DNA of 64,000 nt from Tenrec ecaudatus (GCF_050624435.1 NC_134535.1:129384731-129448730); one strand, 5' to 3'; numbered from the stretch's first letter, positions 33,868 through 45,649 are shown. Numbers and translations are program-made. The notes: generated by a model from the letters alone, not told the origin.

Positions 33868-35904
33868 GCCCCTCCCCCCAGAAGAATTTATTTCAAAGGA
33901 TGGCATTGAATTTGCAGCTCCTGCAAAGGGACATATCTGATCGGAGTACACGGGAGCAGATGAAGAGGGAAGAGGAGAGAGTGGAGCACATCTTGATCCA
34001 CCAGGCCGTGAGGATGATGTTCCCAATTAGAGCAGCCAGTCGACAGAGAGGACCACATGACCAGCCCCACTAGGAGACATGACGCCCCTCATTGATCCAT
34101 AACCCTACAGGGGACAACACCGGAGACAGTATGGGAATTGCGCCCGATCTGATCCCACCACACCGAGGCAAAACACTAAGGGAGTGCAACAGAACATCAA
34201 GGGAATGGAGCGGCGAGGTCCCCAGGGATTGCTGAAGGTGGACTTTGGGGCCAGGCCGTGGTGCCCCAACAGATTGGACTGGAAAACACTCCTAAAGGCC
34301 AACAAACAGTCCTTAAACTAACTACAAGCTTTTCTTTCTTGTTGTGTTTTGTTCTGGTTTTTTTTTTTGTCACTGGTTTGTTGTTGTTTTGTTGTACATT
34401 GTTGCTTGGTTTTTCTCTGTATTGTTTTTGTGCATGTTATTATCTCCGCAGGTCTGTCTAAATAAGATAGGCTGTATGAACAATCTGGAGAAGAAAACAA
34501 CAGGGCCGACAGTTGCGGGGGGACCACCTCCCACTCTCCCATGTCCCCCGGATCTGTCGGCCCTGTTGTTTTCTCAACAGGGGGGGAGGTAGTGGTGTTA
34601 ACAAACCTAGGGACAAGGGAACAACAAGTGATCCAAATCGGTGGTGAGGAGGGTGGAGGCCTGGTAGGTCATCATCAAGGGTAATGTAACCAAGAGGAAT
34701 TGCTGAAACCCAAATGAAAGCTGAAAATGATAGTGGGACAAAAGAAAAGTCAAAGGAAATAGAGGAAAGAGCTAGGAGGCAAAGGGCATTCTTAGAGGTC
34801 TAAATAAAGGCATGCAAATATATTTATATATGAGGATGGGTAACTAGAGTGCATATATTTATAGGTTTCATATTAAGGTAGCAGAAGGACATTGGGCCTC
34901 CACTCAAGTACTCCCTCAATGCAAGAATACTTTCTTCTATTAAATTGGCATTCTATGATGCTCACCTTCCCAACACAAGTGCTGAAGACAAAGTGAGTGA
35001 ACCAGCAAATGTGGTGAAGAAAGCTGATGATGTCTGGCTATCAAAAGGTATAGCATCTGGGGTCTTAAAGACTTGAAGGTAAACAAGCAGCCATCTAGCT
35101 CAGAAGCAACAAAGCCCACATAGAAGCACACCAGCCTGTGTGATCACGAGGTGTCGAAGGGATCAGGTATCAGGCATCATCAGAACAAAAAATCATATCA
35201 TAGTGAATGGGGAGTGAGTGCGGGGTGGAGACCCAAAACCCATTTATAGGCCACTGGACATCCCCTTACAGAAGGGTCTTGAGGAGGAGACGAGTCAGTC
35301 AGGATGCAGTGTAGCAACGATGATAAATACAACGTATTACTTCTCGGCCTTTTGGCTAAGACCAAGTGCAGAAAAATACAACTTTCCTCTAGTTCCTAGA
35401 TGCTTCTTCCCCTCCACCCCCACCATCAGGACCCCAATTCTACCTTACAAGTCTGGCTAGATTAGAGGATGTACACTGACTGGTACAGACAGGAACTGGA
35501 AACACAGGGAATCCAGGGCGGATGATCCCTTCAGGACCAGTGGTGTGAGTGGCGATACTGGGAGAGTAGAGGAAGGGTGAGTTGGAAAGGGGGAACCGAC
35601 TACAAGGATCTACATGTGACCTCCTCCCTGGGGGATGGACAACAGAAAAGTGGGTGAAGGGAGACGTTGGACAGGACAAGATAGAACAAAATAATAATTT
35701 ATAAATTATCAAGGGTTCATGAGGGAGCGGGGAGCAGGGACGGAGGGGAAAATGAGGAGCTGATGCCAGGGGCTTAAGTGGAGAACAAATGTTTTGAGGA
35801 TGAGGGCAATGAATGTACAAATGTCCTTTGCACAATTGATGTATGTGTGGATTGTGATAAGAGTTGTATGAGCCCCTAACAAAGCAATTAAAAAAGTAAA
35901 AAAC
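33868..35904 (+). mobile_element. Younger L1 3' UTR inserted into an older L1
   Basis: It starts GCCCCTCCCCCCAGAAGAAT and ends in AATTAAAAAAGTAAAAAAC. It is flanked by the 14-bp direct repeat AAAACAACTATGAG (33854-33867 and 35905-35918). The homologous copy at 51852-51880 reads across the same point without interruption. It carries a U2 snRNA fragment at 35336-35371. Confidence 0.9.
35336..35371 (+). pseudogene. 3'-truncated U2 snRNA pseudogene inside L1
   Basis: CTTCTCGGCCTTTTGGCTAA followed by GACCAAGTGCAG matches the first 36 bases of U2 snRNA with four differences, all transitions. It is flanked by 9-bp direct repeats AAATACAAC (35325-35333 and 35374-35382), and the repeat lies within L1 3' UTR sequence seen uninterrupted elsewhere. 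It therefore looks like an independent insertion. 3'-truncated snRNA copies with short direct repeats are a known pseudogene class. Confidence 0.85.
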
Positions 35905-37040
35905 AAAACAACTATGAGATACCACCTAACACCCTCAAAGATAGCCCAATTCAACAAACCAGAAAGGAACAAGTGTTGGAGGGGCTGTGGTGAGATAGTA
36001 ACTCTCATCCACTGCTGGTGGACCTATATTTATATACAGCCACTATGGAAATCTATTTGGCGATTTCTAAAACAGATGGAAATTGAGTTACCATATGACC
36101 CAGCAATTCCCCTATTGGGCATATACCCAGAAGAGGCAAGAACCAAACCATGGCCATACATCTGTGCTCCAATGTTCATCGTGACACAGTTCACAATTGC
36201 AAGGAGTTGGAAACAACCCAAATTTCCACCAACAGATGAATGGATTTAAAAACTGTGGTACATACATACAACGGAGTACTATGCATCGCTAAAAAGCAGT
36301 GATGAACGCATAAAGTATATCACCGCATGGGAAGAACTGGAGGGAATTTTGCTTAGTGAAGTAAACCAAGCACAAAAGGACAAGTATAACATGAGTCCAC
36401 TGAGGTAAATTTATAAAAAAAGAAAAGAAAAATGCAAAAGGGGCACAGGGAAAAAGCTACTGGATACAAACACTCCAGGGGTGAGATCCAGGTAGTATGG
36501 CAGGGGCCAGACCAAATCCAGGGGTACAAATGGTAGCCAACTAAAAAGGAGGTGGGGGGGTGAAGAAAGGGAAAAAAAAAAGAGATGTGTGGCAGGGGAA
36601 TAGGGCACTGACCCACCCAAGGGGACGGTATTGTTTGTGTCTCAATAGGGAAAGAGGGCCTAGACTTAAATGCAGTGTTCCGGGATGCCAATGCAGCATG
36701 GTTGCATGGAGAGGGGAGCCAGTGGAGGGTCCTGAGGGCTCGGCCCCAATACCAGCTAGGTAGACAACTGCGCCTCTCCCCAGAAGAATTTATTTCAGAG
36801 GACAGCACTGAAGCTGCAGCTCAGGGAGAGGGACATGTCTGATCAGAGCACATAGGAGCAAATGAATGGGGAGGAAGAGAGAGTGGAGCACATCCTGGAC
36901 CACCAGGCCTGGAGGATGATATCCCCGCTCCGAACAGCCAATGCAGAGTGAACCATATGGTTGATCCCACTATGAGACACAACATCCCTCACTGACCCAT
37001 GGCCCTATGGGGACAACACTGGGGACTCAGTGTCAGGATT
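35905..37040 (+). pseudogene. L1 ORF2 end and 3' UTR, right part of the interrupted L1
   Basis: Resuming after the nested insertion, the frame gives RYHLTPSKIAQFNKPERNKC then WRGCGE, and later YDPAIPLLGIYPEE and a diverged ORF2 end. The 3' UTR follows from about 36330 (ATGAGTCCACTGAGGTAAA) to 37040, where it stops without a tail and the sequence switches to the opposite L1 strand. Confidence 0.85.
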
Positions 37041-37042
37041 GT

Positions 37043-37435
37043 AGATCCTTGGAATCGGTTCCCTCTTTCTACCCCACCTCCATCCTCCCGGTATCCCCAC
37101 TCTCATCACTGGTCCTGAAGGGATCATCTGTCCTAGATTCCCTGTTTCCAGTTCCTCTCTGTATCAGCGTACATCCTCTAGTCTCGCCAGATTTGCAAGG
37201 TAGAATTGGGGTCATGATAGTTGGGGCGGGGGAGGGGAGGAGGAAGCATTAAAGAACTAGAGCAAAGTTGTGTGTTTCATCGGTGCTACACTGCACCCTG
37301 CCTGGCTCATCTCCTCCACAAGACCATTCTGTAAGGGGATGTCCAGTTGCCAACAGATGGGCTTCGGGTCTCTACTCCACACTCCCCCTCATTCACATTG
37401 ATATGATTTCTTGTTCTTTGATGACTCCAGATCTA
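37043..37435 (-). mobile_element. Young L1 3' UTR piece in inverted orientation
   Basis: GTAGATCCTTGGAATCGG through GGTAGAATTGGGGTCATGAT to CATTGATATGATTTCTTGTT is the reverse complement of the 3' UTR seen at 11420-11840. It begins in the middle of the UTR, not at a tail. Confidence 0.8.
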
Positions 37436-37778
37436 TTTAAGCCATGCGGTGCTTCCTGGTTTCATCCTTGTCTCTGGGGATGCAGAATATTGCTTTGTGT
37501 GTCTATACCAGTTTCTTTAGCCAGTCTTCTACTTATGGGCAGGTCATTTCCATCTTCTTGCTATTGCGAACATCACTTCGATGGAGCATGGTTGTGTAGA
37601 TGTCTAGTCATAGGATGACGCTTACTTCTTTGGAGTACAGCACAGGGACTGCCAGATGGTATGGGATTTCCATTCCTGGTTGTTTAAAGTAGCACCTGAC
37701 CGCTTTCCACAAATGATTATATATATATATTTAGACTCACCAGCAGTGTATGCGAGTTCTAATCCCTCTGTACCTTCT

Positions 37779-37817
<39 letters not shown>

Positions 37818-37975
37818 CTTGGTAGTCACTGATGGTGTAAGGTGGTATCCCATCCCCTGGATGGCTAGTGATTGTGAGCCTTTCTTGACCAGTTGGGCGT
37901 CATCTTTGATAAGCGTGATCCTCCGTTTATAAAGGCTTCCCAACTCTGCACCAAATCCACCCCTAAGCATAACTG
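37436..37975 (-). mobile_element. Older L1 ORF2 end, minus strand
   Basis: The plus strand carries TTGCTATTGCGAACATCACT, ACTCACCAGCAGTGTATGCG and GGTGTAAGGTGGTATCCC, the reverse of the mammalian L1 ORF2 C-terminus. A GT microsatellite (37782-37815) interrupts it. Confidence 0.75.
37782..37815. repeat. (GT)n microsatellite
   Basis: About 17 units inside the older minus-strand L1 piece. Confidence 0.95.
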
Positions 37976-39094
37976 TTATACACAGTCTATTCTTCTTTCA
38001 TTGAGCTACCAATTCTAACTTAGCTGCTCCTGATCACATTTAAAATGGGTTAAAATTTTAATTTTGTGATCTTGGCAAATCCTTCTAGTTAGAATTTCCC
38101 AGTTTCATTTCAAAGGTGAATCCATCACCATATATAATGCTACCCTCAAAGCCTAGGTAAAATTGGCCATAAGAATCTCTGCTGCGGGCCCCTCCTTGGT
38201 AATCCTGCCTGTGGATCTGATGGTGGCGCAACATGCAATGGAGAGATTAGTTTGTGTGTGTCGGGAATAGAGCAGGGGTGGGTGTGGGAAATGAGGAATG
38301 GGAAGAGAGTGTATGCGGAAGAATTCTTTATTCTCATATCTTAAGAAGCCTGGCAGGCCAGGATTCTGGGGTGGAGGGAGGCCTTCACACTTGTGAGTTA
38401 GAGGTGAGTCCCAATCACATTCTCATAATTAATATTGATTCCCCACAATATCCTCCCAAAGTAGTGCTGCCTTAAAGTTACTTCCTACAAGCACATGGCT
38501 CAGTGCTATCTGGTCGGCAGCTTTAACTATAGGAGCAGAGATGTTACTATTGTTCTGCCCACTCAGGCGGCAGCCACTCGCCCTTACCTGCCCCCAGCAC
38601 TAATGTTACAGTACTCCTTCATTGAAATCAGGGACCTCTAGGGTTAATGGTATAGCCCACTTTGTTACCTTTGTAGTTACCTGTAATTAGGGGGGGCTTG
38701 CATGCCCCAAGAGTATACAAGCCGATGTTGGGAATACATTATCTCTCTCTGCTCTAGACCCAGTTCCTGAAGCCATGGCAGAGCTGAGCACCCCAAAGCT
38801 TGGGTCTGTTTCTTAATTTCTTCGCTTGGGACCTTTCCAGATGCAAGACTGGATTTCAACAGTTGAGGGTGAGGAAGAACTCATGACATACAGAAACAAG
38901 ACGGGCTAAAGAACCCTCTTCGTCTGTGTGAGGCTCCACTACAAGACGATCTCCTATTGAAGATCCATTTCCTTTCAAGGGAGAGAAGGTGGACAGATCA
39001 AAGTAACCAATTGATGGGGTCTCCGGCATCTGCCAGCCAGAGAGCTCGTGTTCTCCTGGTCTGTTGAATCCCCCCACAGTCAACGGCGGTGGGC
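37976..39094. other. DYRK4 intron 2, possible old LTR
   Basis: Around 38580-38835 a TATA-like GAGTATACAAGCC followed by CTCTCTCTGCTCTAGACCC has the look of an LTR promoter and R region, but no matching second end or duplication was found. Confidence 0.3.
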
Positions 39095-39175
39095 ATAATT
39101 ATTCCCGCTCCACCGCCAGCAAGCAGAGAGACTGAATAACTCAATCAAGATCTCGCAGCTGGTATTCAAATGGGT
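39095..39175 (-). mobile_element. MIR remnant
   Basis: AGACTGAATAACTCAATCAA followed by GATCTCGCAGCTGGTATTC resembles the reversed MIR core. Confidence 0.5.
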
Positions 39176-39397
39176 GTCTTTTAAAAGTAACCCTGAATCC
39201 CAGAGTCCCCCATTCCCGTTTCAGTGGTCTGCAGCAAACCTGGGCATCAAGAATTTCACAATCTCCCCCCAGTGGCCGCCATGCCCAAGTGCAGCTGAGA
39301 TCCACTTTTATGTCAGCTTTTCACAGATGCGAGAAATGAGGGCTGGCCGTTGCCACTCTTATCATTTCACTGTAACGTCTAGTCTTCATATGAAGCA

Positions 39398-39600
39398 AAA
39401 CGAACTCACTGCTATCAGATTGCTGCCCACTCACCCAAGCTGATCCTGATGCATAGAGACCGTATTTAGGGATGCCAAGGCTGTAGTCTGTATGAGAGTA
39501 GATAGCTTCAACTTTCTCCTGTGGAGTGGCTGGTGGATTTGAACTGCCAACCTCACAGTTCACAGACCAATGCTTCTCCAACAGTACCACCAGGGTACCT
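39398..39600 (-). mobile_element. AfroSINE, near complete
   Basis: AACTCACTGCTATCAGATTG to CTTCTCCAACAGTACCACC forms the reversed element. The 138-codon minus frame across it is spurious. Confidence 0.7.
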
Positions 39601-39749
39601 TGTCTTTCTAAAAGAATCCCAAGATTGCCTGGCATGAGTTCGAGCACCAAGAGCAATGGCTTGAGGTAGTAGATACTCAGTAAGTACTCACAGACAGAAT
39701 AAATGAACAAATACTCCGCTGTCTTTCTATTCCACAACTACACCGGAAA

Positions 39750-39925
39750 CAAAAAACCCAAACCTTGCAGTCAGTGCTGACTCATAGTGGGTACCCTGCA
39801 GGTTTCTAAGACCGCTGAGTTTCTGAGACTGTCTCTGTTTACGGGAGGAGAAAGCCCAGTCTTCCTCCTGCGGAGCAGTTGTTGGTTTTGAAGTGTGGCT
39901 CGCAGCTTGCAACCCTGCACCACTA
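39750..39925 (-). mobile_element. AfroSINE, diverged
   Basis: CAGTCAGTGCTGACTCATAG to AGTTGTTGGTTTTGAAGTG fits the reversed body. Confidence 0.65.
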
Positions 39926-40734
39926 GCTTACAGCAAACGTTCTCTGTGCCGGGCACTGTCCTAGGTGCTGAAGGCCCAGCGCTGAGTCAGGCCAAGACTA
40001 TCTGTCCACTGGAAAGAGGACTATAATGCAGACCCTTTGAGTCATTTTCAATTTTCTGGTCACTGCATTGAAAAAGTAAAAGGGAAACAATGTAATTCAT
40101 TTTAATACTATATTGTATTTAGCACCACGGATCTATTCAGATCCCTCATTGAACATGCAATCAGTGTAAAAGTAGCTGACCAACTTTGTGGTGAGCTGCC
40201 ATTGGGTTGGCCCTGGACACAAGGCAAGCCCACACACAAAGAAGCAAACAGCTCAGGTCAGACGTGTGATGAGGCGCAGGGTTTTCATTGGCTGATCTTT
40301 CAGAAGCAGATCGCCAGTCCTTTCTGGCTAGTCCATCTTAGTCTGGAAGCCTGTTCTGCATCGCAGCCACAGCCAAGCCTCCAAGACCAAATGGGAGCTG
40401 CACGGCCCTGGAGTAGAATCTGGTTCTCCGGCCTGGACGGTGAACAGTCTACTGAGGCATTCGTTATTAAAAAAATCGGAGTAGGATTTTTTTTTTTTTA
40501 CATTCACCTTTAAACGTGGACTCTTTGCAATCTGGGGCACAGTGTGACGTTGACAAGACAATCTTAGCCTGGATGAGCCTCATTGCAAGTGCTCCTTAGC
40601 CTCATGGGGCCAGTGCTGCCATACTGGACAGCACAGTCCCAGAGGGCGAGGCAGACAGGTAAACAGCATCCCAATAACGTCATCTGAAGTGAGCTATTTT
40701 AGCAAGGGTGAAGGACAGCATGCAAACAGAAAAC

Positions 40735-40800
40735 CAAACTCTCTGCTCTTGAGTCGACTTTGCATCCAAATGATGGCAAGGCCGGAAGAAAATCCGTGTC
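40735..40800 (-). mobile_element. AfroSINE 3' fragment
   Basis: AACTCTCTGCTCTTGAGTCG is the only recognisable part. Confidence 0.5.
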
Positions 40801-40984
40801 TGCGCTTCCAGAAATGAGACTCAAAAAACGTGTCTTTAGTACGCTGTAAAATAACACCCTAGATTAATTAAAGAGCTCTCTGCTTGGGCCCTCTGCCAGG
40901 CTCTTCTCCTGGGACAGCCCAAGCTGAAACCCTGGCTAGAAATCCGCTGGCTCCCCAGGTCCTAACAATCAGCCACGAGGCCTC

Positions 40985-41185
40985 ACTGCTGCCTTTGAGT
41001 GTCGTTGACAGATACTGCTAAATGGATTCTGATGCACAGCGACCCCACGTGACAGAGTAGACTAGGCTGTCGTCTTTACAGCACCGACTGCTGGATCCTT
41101 TCTCTCCTGGGGCAGATAGTGGGTACAAACTGCCAGCCTTTCGGTTAGCAACCAAACCTTTACGAATGCACCATTAGCTGGCAGA
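40985..41185 (-). mobile_element. AfroSINE, diverged
   Basis: CACTGCTGCCTTTGAGTGTC to CGGTTAGCAACCAAACC fits the reversed element. Confidence 0.65.
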
Positions 41186-41256
41186 GGTGCTACTGTTCCC
41201 TCTGCTGGGGAGTATTTTCCTGCAGAGCAGACAGATCCTACGTCATTGAGGACCAC

Positions 41257-41490
41257 TGCAGGAGCCCTGGTAGAGAAGTGCATATGTGTTGGGCTGCTAA
41301 CCACAAGGTCAAACGTTCGCCACCACCTGTGGCTCCTTGAGAAGACAAGGAGACTTGCTACTCTTTCCTCTCCATAAAGAATTACAGTCTCCAAAACCCA
41401 CAGGGGCAGTTCTGCCCTGCCCTGTAGGGTCCCCATGAGTCTGCACTGACCTGACGGGATGGCAGTGAGGATGGTTTAGGTTTGGTGTGA
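41257..41490 (+). mobile_element. AfroSINE, complete
   Basis: GAGCCCTGGTAGAGAAGTGC, GGGCTGCTAACCACAAGGTC, CCAAAACCCACAGGGGCAGT and CCCCATGAGTCTGCACTGAC appear in sense order. Confidence 0.85.
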
Positions 41491-41659
41491 GCAATGGTAT
41501 CGTTGTCACCTAAATGAAGAGCATGGTGACTCTCCCTCCGGCATCCAAAATAAAGGATTCTCTCTGCAGTGCATGGCTTTATAACACTTGCTATACAAGG
41601 CAGTAACCCCCACCCCGCCAAAATGGATTCCCCACCCCCAGAGCTATGTATTTAATATT

Positions 41660-42110
41660 TTTTACAAAACAACCTTATCACCTGCAAAGTACTCTCCATT
41701 ACACTTAATACACTTGTCAACTCTGCGATTCCATTCTTGGAAACATTTTTCAAACTCATCTGTTTGGGTGGCTGACAGCACCTCCCTCATTTTTTCCTTC
41801 ACCTCTTCTACATCGTCAAACCACTGTCCTTTCATGTCCCTCTGCATTCGTGGAAACAAAAAGAAATTGCACAGAGTGATGTCAGGTGGGGCAAGAGAGG
41901 CATGCTATTTTTTTTTTTTTTGCCAAAAAATGGTGCTTCATGAGCAGGTAAACTGTCATGGTGGCAAAACCAGTCCTCCATCTGCTACAATTTTTTGTCA
42001 CACACTGTTGCACAAGCTTTTCTGAACCAACTGAGCTGGTGGAACTAACTCCAAATGTACTATTCCCCTCACATCAGATCCATTTTTGGGGGGATACCCC
42101 GTGTATTGTA
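41660..42110 (-). pseudogene. Mariner-type transposase remnant B
   Basis: On the minus strand ITLCNFFLFPRMQRDMKG, FDDVEEVKEKMREVLSA and DEFEKCFQEWNRRVDKC then GEYFAGDKVV-stop match the C-terminal end of mariner transposases (PDL-PCNFFLFPRL...F-KCF--W--R-DKCI---GEYFEGD). Upstream sequence shows broken frames around an A/T-rich run. It is a different subfamily from the 13 kb remnant, judged by sequence. Confidence 0.75.
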
Positions 42111-42184
42111 CCCATAAGAATGGGGCACTTTTAAAAGAAAAGTAGGGTACTATATAAAGAACTACACCACTGTCTTAAAAGACA

Positions 42185-42660
42185 GTGTGTTCGTCTGGGT
42201 GGACTAGAGAAACAAATTCATAGACCCTCATAGGTGTATAACAAAGAGCTTTATATACAAGAGCAGTTGAATATTGAGAAAACTACCCAGCCTAGTCCAG
42301 ATCAAGTCCATAAGGCTGATATCAGTGCATATGTCTGATACCAATCTATAAAATCCTCTTCAGACTCATGAAACACACACAATGACACCAAATGTAGGAC
42401 GATCACAGGTCAGTGGGTGGAAAGTCTTATGGATCCAGTGGCTGTGTAAGCATCTCAGTGTTGGCAGGGTCTCCACGTGGCTTCTCCAGCTCCAGGGCTC
42501 TAGTGTAGCTCTATGTGTCTTGTCATCAGGAATAAGAAGCAGAGAGGGGGGGGGGGCTCCAGCTATTTCTCTCCTTTGAGTCTCCAAAATGAGGCCATCA
42601 AGCTGCAACCTGAAAGTTGATAGGAGACCATGTAACCGCTACAGAAAGTGCTAGGGGGCA
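42185..42660 (+). repeat. Interspersed repeat, unclassified family X, second copy
   Basis: GTGTTCGTCTGGGTGGACTA then GAGAAACAAATTCATAGACC and GAGCAGTTGAATATTGAG parallel the minus-strand copy at 31450-31915. It ends near GTAACCGCTACAG. A G-run lies at 42545-42557. Confidence 0.5.
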
Positions 42661-43264
42661 AATTGTGTACACTCACATAAGAGCACAGGTAATAAATTCT
42701 AATCCATTTACTTGTGGAGTATTAAAATGTCTCAACAAACGAATGGAATACTGGAAGCACTCACTCGTCTATGCCAAGAAGTTTGGAAGACAGCTACCTG
42801 GCCAATAGGCAGAAGGAGATCCATAGATCCATGTCCATTCTAAAGCAAAGTTATCCCAGTATTTGGAAGTTACTGAACAAGATCATTAATATGATATGCA
42901 AGTAAAATTTTGCTGAAGCGGATTAAAAAGCAGTTGCAGCTGTGCAAGGAACCAATAGAAGTTTAAGGCAGATTTAGAAAAGGGCGAAGAAGGAGGGGCA
43001 ACACTACTGATGTCAGACAGACCTTGGCTAAAAGCAGAGAACACCAAAAAGAAATTCAATTGTGTTTTAGGGACCATGCAAAGGCACTGGACTGAGTGGG
43101 TCATAACAAATTATGGAAAACCGTAGGAAGAATGAGAATTCCATAACATTCCATTGTGCTCACGGAGAAGCTGCATATAGACCAAGGAGTAGTCTTTCAA
43201 ACAGATTAAGAGACACCTGCATGGTTTAAAATCAGAAATTATGTGTTCTGGGGTCGTATCCTTT

Positions 43265-43440
43265 TACCCACCAAGAAACTCCACCCACCGCCATGGAGAA
43301 GATTCCATCTCATCACTGAGAGTGTACATCTCCACAAATCAGATTGCCTCATCTTTCGTCCACAGAGCGGCTGGTGGCTTTGAACCACCAACCTTGTGGT
43401 TAGCCACTTAATGCCCATCCCACAGCATCACCAAGGCACT
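43265..43440 (-). mobile_element. AfroSINE, near complete
   Basis: AAACTCCACCCACCGCCATG to GAACCACCAACCTTGTGGTT is the reversed element. It precedes the RTE remnant. Confidence 0.7.
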
Positions 43441-43479
43441 TTGTCCTTTCACCATGTTTACTCAATTTGTATGTGAACA

Positions 43480-44260
43480 ATTTATCCAAAACGCCACATA
43501 ACCTGAATAATCACTCGGTATCAGGATTAGAGAACGGCTTATTAACAACCTGCAATAGGCAAATGACACAACTTGGTTTGATGAAAGTAGGGAGGACATG
43601 AAGCACTCTTCGAAGATGATCAAAGACTACAACCTTCAGTATGGATTGCACTTCAATGAAACAACAGAAAAATTCTAAAAGTGAACCAGTAGCCACGTCA
43701 CGATAAATGGAGGAAAGACTGAAGTAGCCAAGGATTTCACTGTACTTGGATCTATAATCAATGCGCATGGAGGCAGTTTACAGGAACTAGAAAATGACAC
43801 AGCATTGAGGACATCTCCAAACCATACGTCTGAAAGTGTTAACATGCAAGGAAGTCACCTCAAAGATGAAGGTACACCCGAGCCCAAGCCAGGGAATGTC
43901 CAATTGTTGCACATGTGTGAGAAAGCTGGTTAATAAATAAGGAAGAGTGGAAAAGAATGGGCGAATGATGATATTGAAGAAGAACATTAACTATACCATG
44001 GACTGCCAGGGGAACAGACAAATCTGTGTTGGAAAAAATACAGGCAGAATGCTCCCTAGAAGTGAGAATGGTGAGACTTTGTCTACTGCTTTGGACCTGT
44101 GGTCAGCCCCGAGAGAACGATACCAAGCTTATTAGAGGTCAGCAAAGAGGAGGAAGGCCCTGAACAAGACGGGTTCATCCAGGAGCGGCCCCATGGGCTC
44201 AGCCCTGAGGCTGTTGTGAACGGTGTCGCTGTGGATCAGGACCGGGCCGCCTTCACTGGC
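43480..44260 (+). pseudogene. RTE LINE ORF2 remnant (reverse transcriptase end)
   Basis: The plus strand carries pieces INNLQ-stop-ANDTTWFDES, HVTINGGKTEVAKDFTVLGS and INAHGG, matching the RTE series NNLRYADDTT...FLGS-I-ADG. The YADD catalytic motif is broken (stop, AND). Later GQRGRR-like sequence (about 44130-44260) continues the C-terminus. Several stops and frameshifts make it dead. Confidence 0.7.
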
Positions 44261-45099
44261 AGGGACAGACTAAAAGCATGCCGGTGGTTTTCACACCATC
44301 TGAGAATGCGTGCTCTTTGTTATATTACCATGTGTCTATCGTGGGATGTAAAGGGGCAGATTCAGCAAGCATAAATGGAGGGGAAGGTCCACGCTAGACG
44401 CCTCACAATCACGAAGGAATCTACGATTGGAAGCTGAAAAGAGACAAGCCTTCCTCCAGAGCACGTGTCTCCCACCGAGCCGCTGTGCTGCAGGTCGGCT
44501 TCCAGCCTCCGAAACGGAGAAAACACACCCTCTGTTTATTCAAACGACTCATGTTGAGCATCTCCGTTCCCGCAGCACTAGATGACTCAGACAGAAGGTG
44601 AGATCATTTTTTAGTCACATTTTTAAAAATTCCCTGTTGGCTTATGCTTTACCAACACTCAATGGCATTTAAAATAATTTTTCAATACTTGCTCAGAGCT
44701 ACTGAGATGTCGAGATCCATAGCTCTCATCAGTGGTTTGTTTTTTTTGTTTTTGTTTTTTTTACGTGAAGGAGTTAAAATGCACCTTTTCATCCTTGAAT
44801 TAATATCATTACTCTCCATGGAAACCTAAGCTTTCAAGAGTCAAGGACAGTGATGGATTTGTTTATATTCCCTTATTTAAACCTATTCGATTCTACTGGA
44901 TGAGAAGCCCACTAGGAAAATAGACAGATAGTGAGAAGACATATATTAAGGGTCCACTAGGATAATTTGCCATGCAAATACAATCAAACATAAGCTTACA
45001 TGGTTATTTCATAATGATATTGTGAGTGTTGTGGTTCTTGTTATTGTGCCATTGTTCAACACAAAAGCATGGGATGGAACATAGGCATCCAAACTTATT

Positions 45100-45285
45100 T
45101 GGCCTACCAACCCCTGGTGGGGCAGTGCTCACAAGTTGGGCTGTGATCTGCATGGTTGGCAGTTTGAAACCACCAGCAGCTCCATGGGGAAAAGACTGGG
45201 CTTTCTACTCCCTTTGACAGTCTCAGAAATCCACAGGGAGGTCACTATGAGTCAATGTTGACTCAGTGGCGGTGAGTTTGGTTTC
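45100..45285 (+). mobile_element. AfroSINE, complete
   Basis: GTTTGAAACCACCAGCAGCT, GAAATCCACAGGGAGGTCAC and TATGAGTCAATGTTGACTCA appear in sense order. Confidence 0.8.
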
Positions 45286-45454
45286 TGGACCCCCTTTTCA
45301 GAAAAAAAAAATTACACACACACCCCCAGCAATTAAAATTTTCTGTATAGCCCATAATCTAGGATAAAGTGTAGGTATCTGCTTCTGCAACCCCTTGGGT
45401 AATTCCAGTGTTTCACAAGGAGGTAGTACCCACTTTAGGAAACACCGGAATAGA

Positions 45455-45600
45455 GCAGCTATGAAAATAGGTTTGAATTCTGTCCTCCACACACTGGCTT
45501 GTGAACTGGAGTTAATTAGCCTCACTTGGATCTCAATTTCCCTGTCTGCAGAATGAAGGTAATCAAGGACTTGCCTATAGGTTCGTGTGAGAGTCATGCA
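45455..45600 (+). mobile_element. MIR remnant
   Basis: TGAATTCTGTCCTCCACACA and TCAATTTCCCTGTCTGCAGA follow MIR order. Confidence 0.65.
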
Positions 45601-45649
45601 ACCCCCACGCTGGGGATTCTGGTACAATGGCAATTCCCCAGGACAGAGC

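Noticed and set aside
38580-38835. Possible solo LTR
   Set aside because: It has a promoter-like TATACAAG and pyrimidine-rich stretch, but no TG...CA ends or duplication could be paired, so it is not called as an element.
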